Shown here piece by piece: positions 20,817-33,245 of a stretch of 64,000 nucleotides of DNA; position 1 is the stretch's first letter; every line of letters starts with the position of its first letter. The stretch comes from Nicotiana tabacum. Its lineage: Eukaryota > Streptophyta > Magnoliopsida > Solanales > Solanaceae. The stretch is from NCBI RefSeq assembly GCF_000715075.1, contig NC_134085.1:154098178-154162177 (forward strand). Reading direction: 5' to 3'. The notes beneath the pieces are model-generated. The model saw only the letters and a list, made by a program, of their open reading frames with translations, did no database searches and had not been told where the DNA came from. The position numbers were made by a program, and so were the translations under genes.

Positions 20817-22099
20817 CATTCGACATCAAAAGAGGTCGAGTCCAGTTCAGGCCTGGTTCATTTTATTCTTGATCTCCCGAGATAAGTTTCTTTCCCTTCT
20901 GCTTTTGTTTGTTATTTGCATTTGCTTGTATGATTAGTTAGTTTGTTTGATTTTTTTATGTTATCTTCTTTTGATTTTGTCCGTCTTCATAAAGACCCTT
21001 TATGTAGTCATTTTTCTTCTGAATACTTGTTACTTGAACTGGCAGTGAATTATATGTCCAAGCTATTTTGAATCATAGGATAGTTAAGGTCGTGTTTGAA
21101 ATCCCATGTTGCATCTGAAGTCACTGAAAGCCATCCGATGACCTGTTTGATATATTTTATTGGTTGTTAGCTATTTGTTGTAGCTCATATGGTCAATTAA
21201 GCAAGTGTCGTCAACTAAACTCACTTGAAAAACTAGAAAAAAAACATGAGGTTGCCCTTTCCATTAGGATTTCTAGCATGACTCCTATTCTTTGTGTTAA
21301 GGATTCGTATCAATGAGTTTGGTTTCAGTATATTTGTAATCCTTGTTTACCTTCTCAGCTTCCTGTCTGATCCTTGGGCTTTGATTTGGTCAGAAGTAAC
21401 TTCCCAATATAACCTACTCATACCATTAGAGTAACTTCCCTGTTTGACTGAGTGTGAATCAATAAATGAAGGAATTGGTTGTAGCTGTAGAACTGTAAGC
21501 TAACCTAAAACCAGTCTTAGGAGTTAAGTCTATATAGACTATAACCTCAAACCTCTAAGCTTAAGGGTAATACAATAAATCACAGGAGTTTCAAGGGTAT
21601 TCTAGGGTTTTAAAGATTCTGAATTGCTTAAAGACAAGTGAGCTGACAGTAAGGTACTAAAATATTAATTAAACTAATGAAGTTAATTGACCAATAGTGG
21701 GATTGATGATATGTTAAGCACCTTTAACAGCTGGAAATCAATAACAACATGGGCTTGATGATAAAAAGCTGAAAAATGCACATGAGAATAGTAGTGGAAC
21801 CTGCTGTACAGTAGGATATCCACTGCATTTTTGAATTTTAGCAGATTAAAGTAGAAGAAAACCTCATGCCTAGACAATCCTAAGTGGAAAGGACAGCCTT
21901 TATGGCTTATTTTAAGCCATGGGCAGCCTGCCTATAGGGGGGTTCTTCTTTTCTGAAAAGAGGGGGGTGAAAAAGAAAAAAGACAGGAGTTGAAAGAGAG
22001 GCAGAACAATCAGAAAAAATAGAGGAGGTTTTGGGCAGAGAGTTTCGATAACATTCAGATAAAAAGAGAAGGAGATCAGAAAAAGGGAAGGGGGCAGAA

Positions 22100-22107
22100 T
22101 ATAAAAG
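22100..22107 (+). promoter_or_regulatory. TATA box candidate 2, 3' LTR A
   Basis: TATAAAAG, in a position equivalent to 2338. Confidence 0.5.
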
Positions 22108-23972
22108 GGAACTAGTTGGAGTGAGAATTAGGGAGAGAGGCTTTAAATTCAGTTTTTTCCTGGTTTTAAAGTCAGGGGTCAGTCTTCAAATTCAGATTCT
22201 AAACTGAATTTCAACTCCAACACCTAATAAAAGAACTGAAGCGCAGTTTGAAATAGGCAACCCTGTCCAGTGTTTGAAGTTTTGAAGCTGTTTGGACTCA
22301 TCCGAATATTAATAGTTTTCTCCTCTGCAATCTGTGTGTTTCTAGGCCATATTTCGATTTCCTGGGCCTTGGTCGTTTGCGGTTGGTTGGTTGTTGTTAT
22401 TTGCTGTTTGATTTATTTCGAAATTGCAACTGGATTCTTGGCTATTTGCTACTGTTCGTTACTACTGTTGTTGTTGCTGCCATTTCTTTTGTTGCTGCTG
22501 ATTTTTCTACTTTCTCCTTCTTCTCGTTGTGTTTCAACATCCAGGTACACACTCGAATTTCACACTGGTGTAGCAGTAACAATGAGTATGAAATGAAAGA
22601 AGCGAAGAATTTTTAATCGTTTGGTTTTTGTAACTATAAGTCTTATAAAGTGTTAGTAGATTGTATGATTCCTTAAGGTTTTAAGTCAACGGAAAATGCA
22701 TTATGTAGTTTGTACTTAAATGAAACTTAGTTTGTTTAATACCGTGATATATAGTTTGTTTAGTAGTATACATGATATAGTTATGTAATTCATGGAATGT
22801 ACAAGTAGTTAGTATATTGATAATTAGACTTCATCTCCAGTCATGTCTTGTACATATAGGGCGGGTGGCTTTTAACCTTGCCGAATGCAACGTAGCTCTA
22901 ATCTTTTGAGTTTTAACTTTGTTAGACTCCGTTAGGCAGTTTATAGGACCATGTTCGAACCCAATTAGTAGTAGCCTCTAATAGTTAATCCCATTAACCT
23001 AGTTTAAATAAGTTAGTTTAAATTCAACTCGAAGAATGTTTAGCATGAGTTTTAGCATTTTATTAATCTTGTATGCAATTTCTTTTATTAAGTTAAAAGC
23101 ATGCTCGTTCATGGAATAAGGCATAAAACAATTCCCTGCCTCATAAATAATTAATCCGATAATTAATAAGAGGCCAGAGCTGGCCAAGCATGTAATTTAA
23201 TTAGCGTACATTTTCTTTCTTTCATTTTTAGAGACAAACATAATAGAAAATGTGGTCAATGTAGGTTTTTCTTTTTTTAAAAAAAAATAATGAGACGAGT
23301 CTCGCCAAATAAAAAAATAAAATGCAAATTGCGGGGCCCTCAATAATAGGTCATAATAAAATACTTAGAATTTGGGATGGACCGTTTAGTGAATTTCACT
23401 GCCCTCCCCAAAGGTAATAACGCGTTAGACTCTTTAGGCGCGACTTAATTAAATTACATTCTTTAATTCAGGTGCGCATTTATGTGACCCAAATTCAAAT
23501 CTCGACGGAGTCGGAATGTATTAACAACCATGGGTGCATTGATTGTGACGTGGTTCGAGATGCATTTTCACGACGTTGCAATTCTATAAAAAAAATAATA
23601 ATAAAAGCGGCTTAAATTTAATAAAAGCACATAAGTCATAACATATATTTAAATCAGATATTTAGCCATTATAATAATTTAAGCGACCGTGCTAGAACCA
23701 CGGGATTCGGGGGTGCCTAACACCTTCCCTCGGGTCAACAGAATTCCTTACTTAGAATTTCTAGTTCGCAGACTTCATTTGGAAAGTCGAAAATTTCCTC
23801 GATTTGGGATTCAAGATAAATCGGTGACTTGGGACACCAAAAGCCAAACCTTTCCCAAGTGGCGACTCTGAATTAAATAAATAATCCCATTTCGAATATT
23901 GTCACTTAAAATGGAAAAACTCCCCTCGCGCATTTATCCTTCGGGGTAGGCGCGCAAAAAGGAGGTGTGACA

Positions 23973-25503
23973 CTGGACGAATAATTTGATTGTTGTATTT
24001 GCTTATCACTGTTTAGCAGCTAAATATGGCATAACATTGGATTACAGACTCAAGACCCTTGTAATGACGTGAATATTAGTTAATATAGTATGCAAGTTTA
24101 ATTTGAGCAGAATTGTTAGATTGTTGAACTATTGGACGTATTTCTGTAGGAATTGCATAGTTATCAGATTCGGTTTTGCTAATTCATATATTTAGAATAA
24201 TGTAGTTTCGGAATCACATCCCATTTCGAATTGGTAATTAGTTAATGTGGTGGATCGATTTAATTGGTTGGTAAAATCTAACTTTAAACTCGCGAATATT
24301 GGAATAGTAGTAACTCGAAGTTTGTGATTTTTTGAATCTCATTAGTAACAAAGATCCGTAAGTGTTAGGTAAGTATAATTGGTTAGTAATTTCCTATAAT
24401 CCATAGGCTTGATATATTTGAAGTGCGATTCAATGTAGTAAGGCTGAGAACACTAATCCAATCAGTTATTTAAATTAATGATTTAGTTTATCAAACTTTT
24501 GTAATCATTAGTAATCAAGGTTGGTTTAGTTTCAAGTATTTGAATACAATTAGTTCCAACGGTTCATTTCATCTAACAATGTGGGTTTAGATTAGCTATA
24601 GGATAATCCGTTTTCTTTCGAATGTATGTATTGTTTGTCAACTCCGTATTTTCAATTTCAGTAATATTGACTTATAGAATAAGGCATGAAATAATCTCCT
24701 TTTACAAAGGTTGATTGTAGTTTTCCAGTTGCGCTTGCTTTAATCCGATAAATAAGTGATGGCATTTTCAAGCATGTAATTAACCAGGATTATTTTCTTT
24801 TAGAGACAAATTTAATAGAAATGTAGTCACTTTAGGATTCCCCTAAAAAATAAAAAATGAGACGAGCCTTGCCAAATAAAACGCAAGTTGTGGGGCCCTC
24901 AATAGATGGTTAATAATTAATTAGACTTCAGATAGGTCATTTTAGCAAGATTTCACGGCCTTCTCAAAATAATGACACGCTAGTCGCTTTAGGCGCGTAT
25001 TTAATAATGTTATCTTCTTAAACTCGGGTGCACATTTATGTGACCCAAATCCAAATCTCAACAGAGTTGAAATGTGTCAATAACCACGGGTTCATTGATG
25101 TGACGTGGTTCGAGATGTATTTTCACGATGTTGCAATTCTCGGTAAAAATAACAATAATAAAAGCGGTACACAGTTAAAATTTGCACATAGGTTCAACAT
25201 GTATTAAAATCAGATAAATAAGCCAAATATGACAGTTGAGCGACCGTGCTAGAACCACGGAACTCGGGAATGCCTAACATCTTCTCCCGGGTTAACAAAA
25301 TTCCTTACTTGGATTTCTGGTTCGCGGACTGTAATACAGAGTCAATCTTTTAATCGATTCGGGATTCAACCAGTGACTTGGGACTCCATAAATCTCCTAA
25401 GTGGCTACTCTAAATTAAATAATAAATCACGTTTTCGATTGTCCCTTAATTGGAAAAACTCCCTTTACGCCCCTGCGGGTGTAAGTAAAAAGGAGGTGTG
25501 ACA
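23973..25503 (+). repeat. 5' LTR of element B, 3' third only
   Basis: It aligns with 38077-39606 from GACGAATAATTTGA to AAAGGAGGTGTGACA with scattered single-base changes. The upstream part is absent; element A ends at the preceding base. Confidence 0.9.
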
Positions 25504-25507
25504 GCTC

Positions 25508-25525
25508 TAGCGACTCTGCTGGGGA
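25508..25525 (+). other. Primer binding site of element B
   Basis: TAGCGACTCTGCTGGGGA is the same tRNA-Arg-type site as in A, with the leading TGG changed to TAG. Confidence 0.8.
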
Positions 25526-26640
25526 CCGAACCCAGAATCTCTGGTTCAGGGTTCAGAATTCGAGTTTAGATAAATTGTTATATTTGGCTTTATCTGATTT
25601 TGTTACATGTTTGGGCCTAATGTGCTAAATGCTGCTTTTACCATTTTGATATTATCTGAACTGCATATAAACTGTGCTGAAACCCTTCTCTTCTCACCTC
25701 CGGGGATCTGCTTACTGGTTGAGACTCCCTATTCTGTTAGTGTCATACCCTGAAATAAAAGAGGCTCGGAAAGTTTCTAAGCTGGCTGGCCTTTTGGTTC
25801 CCGGAAAGGAGCTCCTTCCTCAACTCGAGTTGTCCGCTCGGGTACACTGTCTAGAACATATACCCAGGTTGAACCTAGAATAACTTGACTTCATGTCGGA
25901 TCCCTAGGGGGGAGTTTATTTGCATCATGTTGCATTTGACTTAGGGGACTCAACACAGGGGTTGGGTCCGTCTAGGACAAGCAACCTGAAATGAAAAAAA
26001 GACCATCCTGTTGCATCCTGTTTATTTTGCACCTTTATTTGCTTCAGATCTGCATGCTGACTGGCTTCTGAAATCGGGAATTTTTGAAAATTGTGAAAAA
26101 CAAATATAGTAGTGTATGGAGATAACTACTTATTTTTTAAAAATAAAAAACCAATGTCCAAGTATTGTTGAAACCCTGCCGAAATTTTGAAAAATATGAA
26201 AAAAAATTAATTTTAGTTTGATTTATTTGAAAAGAAAGGAGTCTTGTTTACAAGTTTAGTTTATGTTGGGCGAACTACGCCGGTTTGATTCTCACAGGGC
26301 GTGAGATACGTAGGCAACCCTCGTCGGGTCCAACCTCCCATTTTGCAAAACATATCCCAAAAAATGTCAAAAATTTTAATTTTTCGTCATAGAGTCGAGT
26401 GATGCCGTTTTTATCAAAAAATAGCCGAATGTTCCCAAAAGAGACGCTGGAAGGCTGACTTTGTATAAACGGCCACTTCTGTCATTTTTTTATTATTGAT
26501 CGGTTGACTCACACAACCTTAAAATCTTCGTCCCTAAAGTGCTGAAAGGTCGTGTTCGGAAAATCTGGTCTTTCTTTTATGAAAAATAATCAAATCATTT
26601 TGAGTCAAATAAATTTTCTTTTGTTTAATCACATTAATAA
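25526..26640 (+). other. Untranslated leader of element B
   Basis: Non-coding leader matching that of A but shorter: the A-rich tract is reduced and the 203 bp unit is present once (about 26385-26570). The motif copy B1 lies at 26272. Confidence 0.7.
26272..26320 (+). other. Two-stem boundary motif, copy B1
   Basis: GAACTACG, TGATT, perfect hairpin CTCAC-AGGGC-GTGAG, then ATACGTAGGCAACC. It lies between leader and ORF1, as in copy A1. Confidence 0.75.
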
Positions 26641-28693
26641 ATGTGCAGAATGAGCACGACTCAAAATGAACCTTTTTCAATCATGAATAAAATCCCCCTC
26701 CAGTTGCGGCTATGGTGGAATGATTTAGGCAAAGAAGGGCGAGACGAAGTCAAGAAACATCTGAAAGATCTCGCGGGTTTGTTGGGTATCAGGCCTCGGG
26801 GGGATATTATAAGGGCACTGGTCTCTTACTGGGACCCTGCGCACAATTTCTTCCACTTCTCGGACTTTGAACTCACCCCGACTTTAGAGGAAATAGCAGG
26901 ATACATCGGCAGTGCTGAGGTTCCGTTGAGGCATAAATACCTGGTTATTCCAAGAGCCGTAGCGGTGCACCGGTTTTTGGACTCGTTAAAGATAGTTAGA
27001 ACGATCCATAACCCAGACTTGGCAAAAGGTTTTTGCACTCTGAGCTTCATATACCAAAGATACAGCCACATAGGAGGATTCGACAAGCCAGAAAACAAGT
27101 TGTGCAGCAAAAGTAACCGTCGAAAGTGGGATGAACATAGACGGGTTACTTTCATGATAACCTTCTTAGGGATTTTAGTGTTCCCAAGAAAAGACAGGAA
27201 TATTGACATAAAGATAGCTGGGGTCGTCAGTACTTTGCTCACTCAAGATGACAGCACGCTCGCGCCCCTGATTGTATCTGATATCTTCCGAGCTCTCACG
27301 GCCTGCAAAGCCGGAGGGAACTTTTTCGAAGGGTGTAACTTGTTATTGCAAATGTGGATGACTGAACACCTATGTCACCGAGCCCAGTTCCTGAGCCATT
27401 GATCTAGAAAACCTGCATAGAGGAGTTCTACACTAGAATTAATGAAGTCCGCTTACCTAAAGGAGTCTCGGCATGGACCTCATATTTTCGGACCCTCAAC
27501 GCCAGTCAAATACAGTGGACACTGGGATGGTTATCGATCGACAAATTCATATATATGCCAGCAGCTAGGCCCCATTTTCTATTGATGGGACTTAAGAGCA
27601 TTCAGCCTTATGCGTTGTATCGGGTTTTGAGGCAGCTTGGGAGGTGTCAGATAGTGCCGAAAGATGAGTACCTAAGCACCCAAGTGATTGAGATCAGTTC
27701 CGATGGCCAGTTTCCTGAAGCAAGGGTCCGCCAGATTTGGAGCCAATGTCAATACTTGGAGGCAAATACTTGTGTACTGAATCGGGCAAAAGGGGAAGTT
27801 TCACCGGATATCCGGCTTGGTACAAAGGGGAAGTGTCGTCGGGAAGGCCGGCTAAAAGAACTCACCTTCAAGAATTTGCCAAGTCCTCACAAGAGCATTG
27901 GGACTGGTTGGCGAAGGAAAAAGAATACAGGGCCACAATAGGCAAGTTGAAGCAGCAGGTCATAGATCTTCAGTTTGAAAGAGAAATTCAGACCACAGCC
28001 GATGAAGGTGACAGAAAGAAATCATCCCAAGAAAATGACTCCCTTAGAGCTCAAAACCGAAAAGTCATAATGGATGCCGACAACCAACGGAGAAGCCGGT
28101 CCGATAAAAGGTTGATAGCAGGGTTAAGGAATCAGGTCACTGAAAGCCAAAAAGACTTGGAAAGATCCGAGGCTAGCATAGCAAGAATGCGGGCCAGATG
28201 GGCAAAAGGTACAGCAGCGCGGAAAAAGCACCTATGGCAAGTGAGAAGGGATTATAAAGGGAGCATCACAATATTAAGAGAAACAAATTCCACTCTCAGA
28301 GATCGGGTCTTTAAACAAGCCCGAGATGCTAGAACAGACAGGGAGCGCTGCTATGATTCAATAGACCGAATGGAAGAACAAATGGAGAGGTTCCAAGATC
28401 AGCTCGTTGACAACACTCAAGTATTGGGATTAAAGAGTCAACGAATAGAACATATGTGTATGGAAAGGGATAGAATCAGGGGTAGGATCAATGAGACTGG
28501 GCACTACATCACCACGAAGTGCCTAACATGTGAAGAAATGCCCTGTGATACCCTTTTTGCCTCAGTCATGGGTTATGTCCACCGGATCATGGAGGAATTA
28601 AAAAGCTTGCAAAGAGGCCTGGCCCCAAAGTCCGCGGAAAGGCCGAACGATGCCTCGCGGGTACCAAAATTCAAGACCTTAATGTATCCCTAG
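26641..28693 (+). pseudogene. Ogre ORF1 protein of element B (broken)
   Basis: Homologue of the ORF1 of element A, with the same MCRMST start. The first 253 residues are open and include LRLWWND, YWDPAHNFFHFSDFEL, TLEEIAGYIG and HRRVTFMITFLGILVFPRKD, resembling plant-mobile-domain proteins. The frame is then broken by a TGA at 27400, a frameshift just after it and another near 27790. The last 318-codon segment (27737-28693) is a charged coiled-coil region ending near ERPNDASRVPKFKTL, the same ending as in A. Conservation between two diverged elements suggests this protein mattered for the family; its role is unknown. Confidence 0.8.
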
Positions 28694-28872
28694 TTCAAGT
28701 CTACACTTGTTTGTTTTTAAAAGTCTGTTGTCTACCCCTCTGTTCTCTTTTCATATCAAACAATGTTAATAGTGGGAGTCTGTATTTTGTTTGATTTTTT
28801 CAAATGGGTAGCTTGTAACAGCATATTTTGTTAATAAAATGCAAAATTGTGTCTTTATTTTTACTTATAGTA

Positions 28873-28920
28873 GAACTACGCCCGGTCTGATTCATGCAGT
28901 GACATAATACGTAGGCAATC
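28873..28920 (+). other. Two-stem boundary motif, copy B2
   Basis: GAACTACG, TGATTC, weak inner stem (ATG...CAT), then ATACGTAGGCAATC. It lies between ORF1 and gag, as in copy A2. Confidence 0.7.
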
Positions 28921-29578
28921 CACATAAGATTCGACCACCATTAAAAGATAAAAAGAAAAGGCAAAGTGAATAAAGAAAGGACATAAGCCGGAATGACGCA
29001 TGCAGTCAAAGCAAAAACATGTTAGAAATGGTTAAACTGCCTAGGAACATTGCATTCCCCAATGTGAAAGTGCAATATGTGTTAAACTCTAAAGCTAACA
29101 AGTTTGTTGTTTATATTAGAGAAAGAGATTTCAAAACAGTTAGCTCGTTAGAACGTTCTGGCAGATTACCATTACCACACAAGATCAAAAGGGCCCATTT
29201 CGGAAAGTATGTCTGGTTCGGACAAAAGTGTTGAGGAGGAAAAGACAAAGATGCAAATGATGGAGGAGGAAGTAGACAGGTTGAGACAAGAGATAGCTGG
29301 GATGCACCTAGCCTGGGCTAAGGGACAAACACCACCAATACTTCCCCCTACTCCTACCCTTTCACCAGCTCGGACTCCGGAACACCCTTCCACTGGTCCA
29401 TCAACGAGCTTCCCCATTGCCCAATACTATCAAGGGGAAACTTCCTATAATCCCCAAGCTACACCACCCAAATAAAACCCTTCTCCACCAGCTAATCCAT
29501 TTCACGAGTACAGCTAGATGTAAAGCTTTTTGTCAGAGATCATAGTGCAGAAGCAATAGGTTAGCCAAATTGTTATTA

Positions 29579-29800
29579 CTCCCTCCGTTTCAATTTATGT
29601 GATACACTTTTCTTATTAGTCTATCTAAAAAAGAATGATATATTTCTATATTTGGAAACAATTTAACTTTAAACTTTTCATTTTACCTTTAATGAGAAGA
29701 TATTATAACCACACAAATGTATGGCCACACAAAGCTTTTATCCTTTAAGCTTTTAAGACCACAAGTTTCAAAAGTCTTTCTTTCTTTCTTTTTTCCTTTT
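29579..29800. mobile_element. Stowaway-type MITE, right end missing
   Basis: It starts after a TA with CTCCCTCCGTTTCAATTTATGTG, the Stowaway terminal repeat. The interior matches the reverse complement of the MITE at 60195-60442. The right terminal repeat is lost and the sequence returns to gag at about 29800, so the exact right edge is uncertain. Confidence 0.8.
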
Positions 29801-30883
29801 TCGTGGCACCTCCACCCGCCACATTGCAAAAATCATCCGATGAACCAGTGTTTCAGGTTCACGGCAATCAATACTATCCTCCTGAACTCACCTTCAAAGC
29901 ACCCGAGCCATACACTTACACCCCTCACCTTCAGCTCCCGACAGAAACTGAGAGGCCAGCTAAGAATCCGGAGCAGGACGAAGTGCTCCGTAAAGTGAAA
30001 AGTCTAGAGCAATCCTTCAGGAATATGCATGGATTGAGCAACCAAGTCAGTGTGTCCTATAAAGATCTGTGTCCCTTCCCCGATGTTCAATTGTTGGCAG
30101 GTTTTAAGATGCCAAAGTTTGATCTATATGAGGGACATGGTGATCCCATGGCGCATCTACGAGGTTTCTGTAGTAAGATGAGAGGGGCATGTGGAAAGGA
30201 TGAGTTGCTGATAGCTTATTTCGGTCAAAGTTTAAGCGGGTCTGCATTAGAATGGTACACAAGGCAGGATCATAGCAGGTGGTATACTTGGGACGATCTA
30301 GCACAAGCATTTGCAGGTCATTTCCAGTATAACCTTGAGATCGTCTCCGACCATCTCACATTGTTAAAACTTGAGAAAAAGCCTGGAGAGAGCTTCAGGG
30401 AATTCGGATTCCGTTGGAGAGAACAAGCAGCAAGAGTCGATCCGCCAATGAGGGAAGGTGAAATGGTGGACTACTTCTTACAAACTTTGGAGCCAACTTA
30501 CTTTGGTCACCTGGTGACGTCAGTTGGTAAATCTTTCAATGAAGTAGTAAAAATGGGCGGCATGGTTGAAGAGGGACTCAGGTCCAACAAGATAATGAGT
30601 TATTCAGCGATCAAGGCCACAACTCAGGCTATCCAAAGCGGCATGGGAGGTGCGCTCGGAAAAAACAAAAAAAAAAGGAGTTCGCAACAGTCGAAGCAAG
30701 TACTTGGTCCAGATCAAGAGGTCCATCCCCTCGCTACCAACCCAGACCCCATTACCCAAATTATCCACACAATCCATACAACCCTCCACAACCCTATTAT
30801 CCACCACAAGAGGCACATTTCTCCATCCATCACGCCCAAACTTACACCCAGCCTCTGCTCACCCGCAATGGCGTGCGCCGGCT

Positions 30884-30995
30884 CCCCAACATACATATCC
30901 ACCTCTATAAAACACATATTCACCTTCACAAAACACATATCCACCTCCACAAAACACATATTCACCTCCGCAAAACACATATCCACCACCAAGAG
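30884..30995 (+). repeat. 21 bp repeat encoding a Tyr/Pro heptapeptide
   Basis: About five copies of a 21 bp unit containing AAAACACATATYCACCT encode the repeated heptapeptide QNTYPPP/QNTYSPP in the Gag linker before the zinc knuckle. Element A lacks it. Confidence 0.85.
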
Positions 30996-33049
30996 TCTAC
31001 AGGAATCCATCAGGGCCAAGCTTCCGCGGAAATCAGGCTTTCAAGAATGAAAGGATGCAGAAGACAAGAACATTCACTCCGTTAGGAGAAACCTATACTA
31101 CTCTGTTCCGCAAGTTGATGCAGATAGGCCTTTTAAGTCCTGTTGAACCCAAATTGCCAAATACCCTTCCCAAAAATCTGGACCACTCAGTAAGCTGTGA
31201 ATATTGTTTGGGGGATCCCGGGCATGATATTGAGAAGTGTTGGAAGTTGAAGACTGTCGTACAAGATCTTATTGGCACAAATATGATCGAGGTTCAGGCA
31301 CCAGAGGCACCCAACATCAATGAAAACCCATTATCAGTGCACCATGAGGCCCACATGATCCAACTAGTGCACGAAGGAGGGAAACTTAAAATACCCTCAC
31401 AAACGGTAATGATGATTTGTGCCAGTCCAATCTAAAAGTCGACCAGGGGAAAGGCAGTGGTATAGTTGGGAAAGGTAGATGATAAGCCATTTGTGGTAGT
31501 GGGGAAAGGTTCGTTTGTTGCTGCGAAGAAGCCAGAGTTAGTCAAGGCAGTGCTACAGGGAGTATCAAGCACACCAGTGTTGGTGGTGAAGGGGGTCCAC
31601 GTAGAACCAGTTGTTATCATGCCAGTAGTGCAGTTGTCGATAACAGATGAGAAAGTTGTGTCATGGAGCTACAATCAAGTGAAAGTGATGCATAAGGGGA
31701 AGGAGGTTTTGGAAGAAGTATGTGAGGCCCAGGGGTTACTCGTTCGGGAAGGTGTTTTGTTCCCGCAGAATTGAGAAGGGCCAATCCTGTAACAATAAAG
31801 AAGCCAGTAATGGAGGAAGAAGCAGAGGAGTTTTTGAAGAAGATGAAGGCACAGGACTACTCAATTATAGAGCAGTTGAGGAAGACCCCAGCCTAGATTT
31901 TGTTGCTATCCTTATTGATCCATTCAAACGATCATTGTCAGGACTTAATAAAGATTCTGAACGAAGCCCATGTCCCGGAAAAGCTCTCAAATTAACCATT
32001 TGGAGAAAATAATGCACAAGATCTTTGAAGTAAACCGAGTGACATTCTCTGATGATGAGTTACCGGTAGAGGGTACAGAACACAACAGGGCACTCTACTT
32101 GACGGTGAAATGCGAAGACTCGGTGGTCACTCGAGTACTAATTGATAATGGGTAAAGTGCCAATATTTGTCCTTTGGCCACTCTGAACAAACTAAAGGTT
32201 GCTAATGATAGGATCCACAAGAACAGCGTCTATGTCCGAGGTTTTGATGGGGGCGGTACTGACACAGTGGGTGATATCGTACTGGAATTAACCATTAGTC
32301 CAGTCGAGTTCACCATGGAATTTCAAGTGATAGATGTGGCGGTGTCGTATAATCTTCTGTTGGGATGACCCTGGACCCACGCAGCCAAAGCAGTGCCTTC
32401 TACACTGCATCAGATGGTCAAATTAGAATGGGATAGACAAGAGATTGTGGTACACGGGGATGAAGGCACACATGCCGTCAGTAATGGCATTGTACCCTTC
32501 ATAGAAACTGATGATGACAAGGGCCCATGGGTTTATCAGGTTTTTGACGCAGTCTCAGTAGACAAAATTCCTGAGGGTGGGGGCCTTCCACTTCCCAGAA
32601 TCACAGCTGCAACCTTCATGATAGCCTCAGATATGTTGAACAGAGGGTTTGTACCAGGAAAAGGTCTCGGGATTGATCTGCAGGGAATGGTCCAGCCAGT
32701 TTCTTTCCCAAGAACCTGGATACTTTTGGGTTGGGATTCAAGCCTACCGCAGCGGATGTAAAGTGGGCCCGCAAGTTGAAGAAAAGAGTTTGGGTCCTTC
32801 CGAATCCAATCCCGCGCCTATCCAGATCATTTGTCAAAGCAGGGTTCAGAAAGTTGCCGGTCCCGGAAGTTCTCGGACCTCTGATCGGGCTAGATGGAGA
32901 TTTGAATGAGGTCTTTGAAAGAATGTTTGCTGATGTCAACATGATAGAAGCTGGAGAGGGTTCCAGTAAGGCAGACATACAGTTTGTGGGGCTAGGGCCA
33001 ATGTCAACAATTGGACAGCCACTCCTCTTCCTACTCGGAGGGAGTCCTA

Positions 33050-33245
33050 GTAGTTGGCTCTGATTTTCCTTTTTGTTTTTTGGATTATTCCAGGGTTGTA
33101 ATCCAGATTCCTTTGTATTTTATTATTGCTCAACAAAGTGTGAAACCTTGTTATCCCATAATTCAATAAAATAAAAAGTTTCTTCTTCACTCCTTATTTT
33201 ATTTTATTTTTAATTTTTGTTTCCTTCTTTTCTTTTTCTGAACAG
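33050..33245 (+). other. Ogre intron between pro and RT (element B)
   Basis: The donor is TA|GTAGTT at 33050 and the acceptor a pyrimidine tract ending GAACAG at 33245, giving 196 bp. Both ends are in phase 2 in the conserved frame, as in element A, and the length is nearly the same. Confidence 0.75.

Larger units (their letters stand above)
306..23972 (+). mobile_element. Element A: Ogre/Tat-type Ty3/gypsy LTR retrotransposon
   Basis: This is a 23.7 kb element with two LTRs starting TGTGAGCACGTG and ending GGTGTGACA, a tRNA-Arg-like primer binding site, an ORF1 before gag, gag-pro, a short intron, RT, two RNase H regions, integrase, a repeat-rich 3' UTR and a polypurine tract. The order, the very long LTRs, the extra ORF1, the intron and the 3' UTR repeats are hallmarks of the Ogre branch of the Tat lineage. 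All reading frames carry stops or frameshifts, so it is not autonomous now. The flanking 5 bp (GTGGG on the left, CTGGA on the right) do not match as a target duplication. Confidence 0.93.
19594..23972 (+). repeat. 3' LTR of element A
   Basis: The LTR is 4379 bp, from TGTGAGCACG to GGTGTGACA. The final 420 bp (from about 23550) are close to 97% identical to the 5' LTR by eye, while most of the preceding 3.9 kb is much more diverged and differs in length. It holds TATA candidates (20326 and 22100), the palindrome cluster (20553-20816) and an acceptor-like CCAGGTACAC at 22541. It abuts the interior of an element B LTR with no gap. Confidence 0.92.
29209..33049 (+). pseudogene. gag-pro: gag-pro of element B (broken, MITE-interrupted)
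   Basis: Gag starts at MSGSD (29209) with a short coiled coil and a Pro-rich stretch, then is interrupted by a MITE (29579 to about 29800). The Gag core follows (about 29990-30640, with GHGDPMAHLRGFC and SFREFGFRWREQA), then a Tyr/Pro repeat region (30884-30995), a classic CCHC knuckle CEYCLGDPGHDIEKC (about 31197) and a protease with LIDNG near 32140 that is cut by a TAA. A G-patch-like segment follows (LNRGFVPGKGLG, about 32635). There are several frameshifts (near 30672, 30880, 31770, 32710 and 32990) and stops (29473, 31433, 32153, 32366). In the conserved frame the TAG at 33048 spans the exon-intron junction. Confidence 0.85.

Noticed and set aside
22270..22596. Hydrophobic 108-codon frame in the 3' LTR
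   Set aside because: It arises from the T-rich stretch before the conserved CCAGGTACAC site and is not conserved as protein.
23973..23977. CTGGA as target duplication partner of GTGGG (301-305)
   Set aside because: Only three of five bases agree, and the two flanks belong to different elements (copia and the LTR of B).
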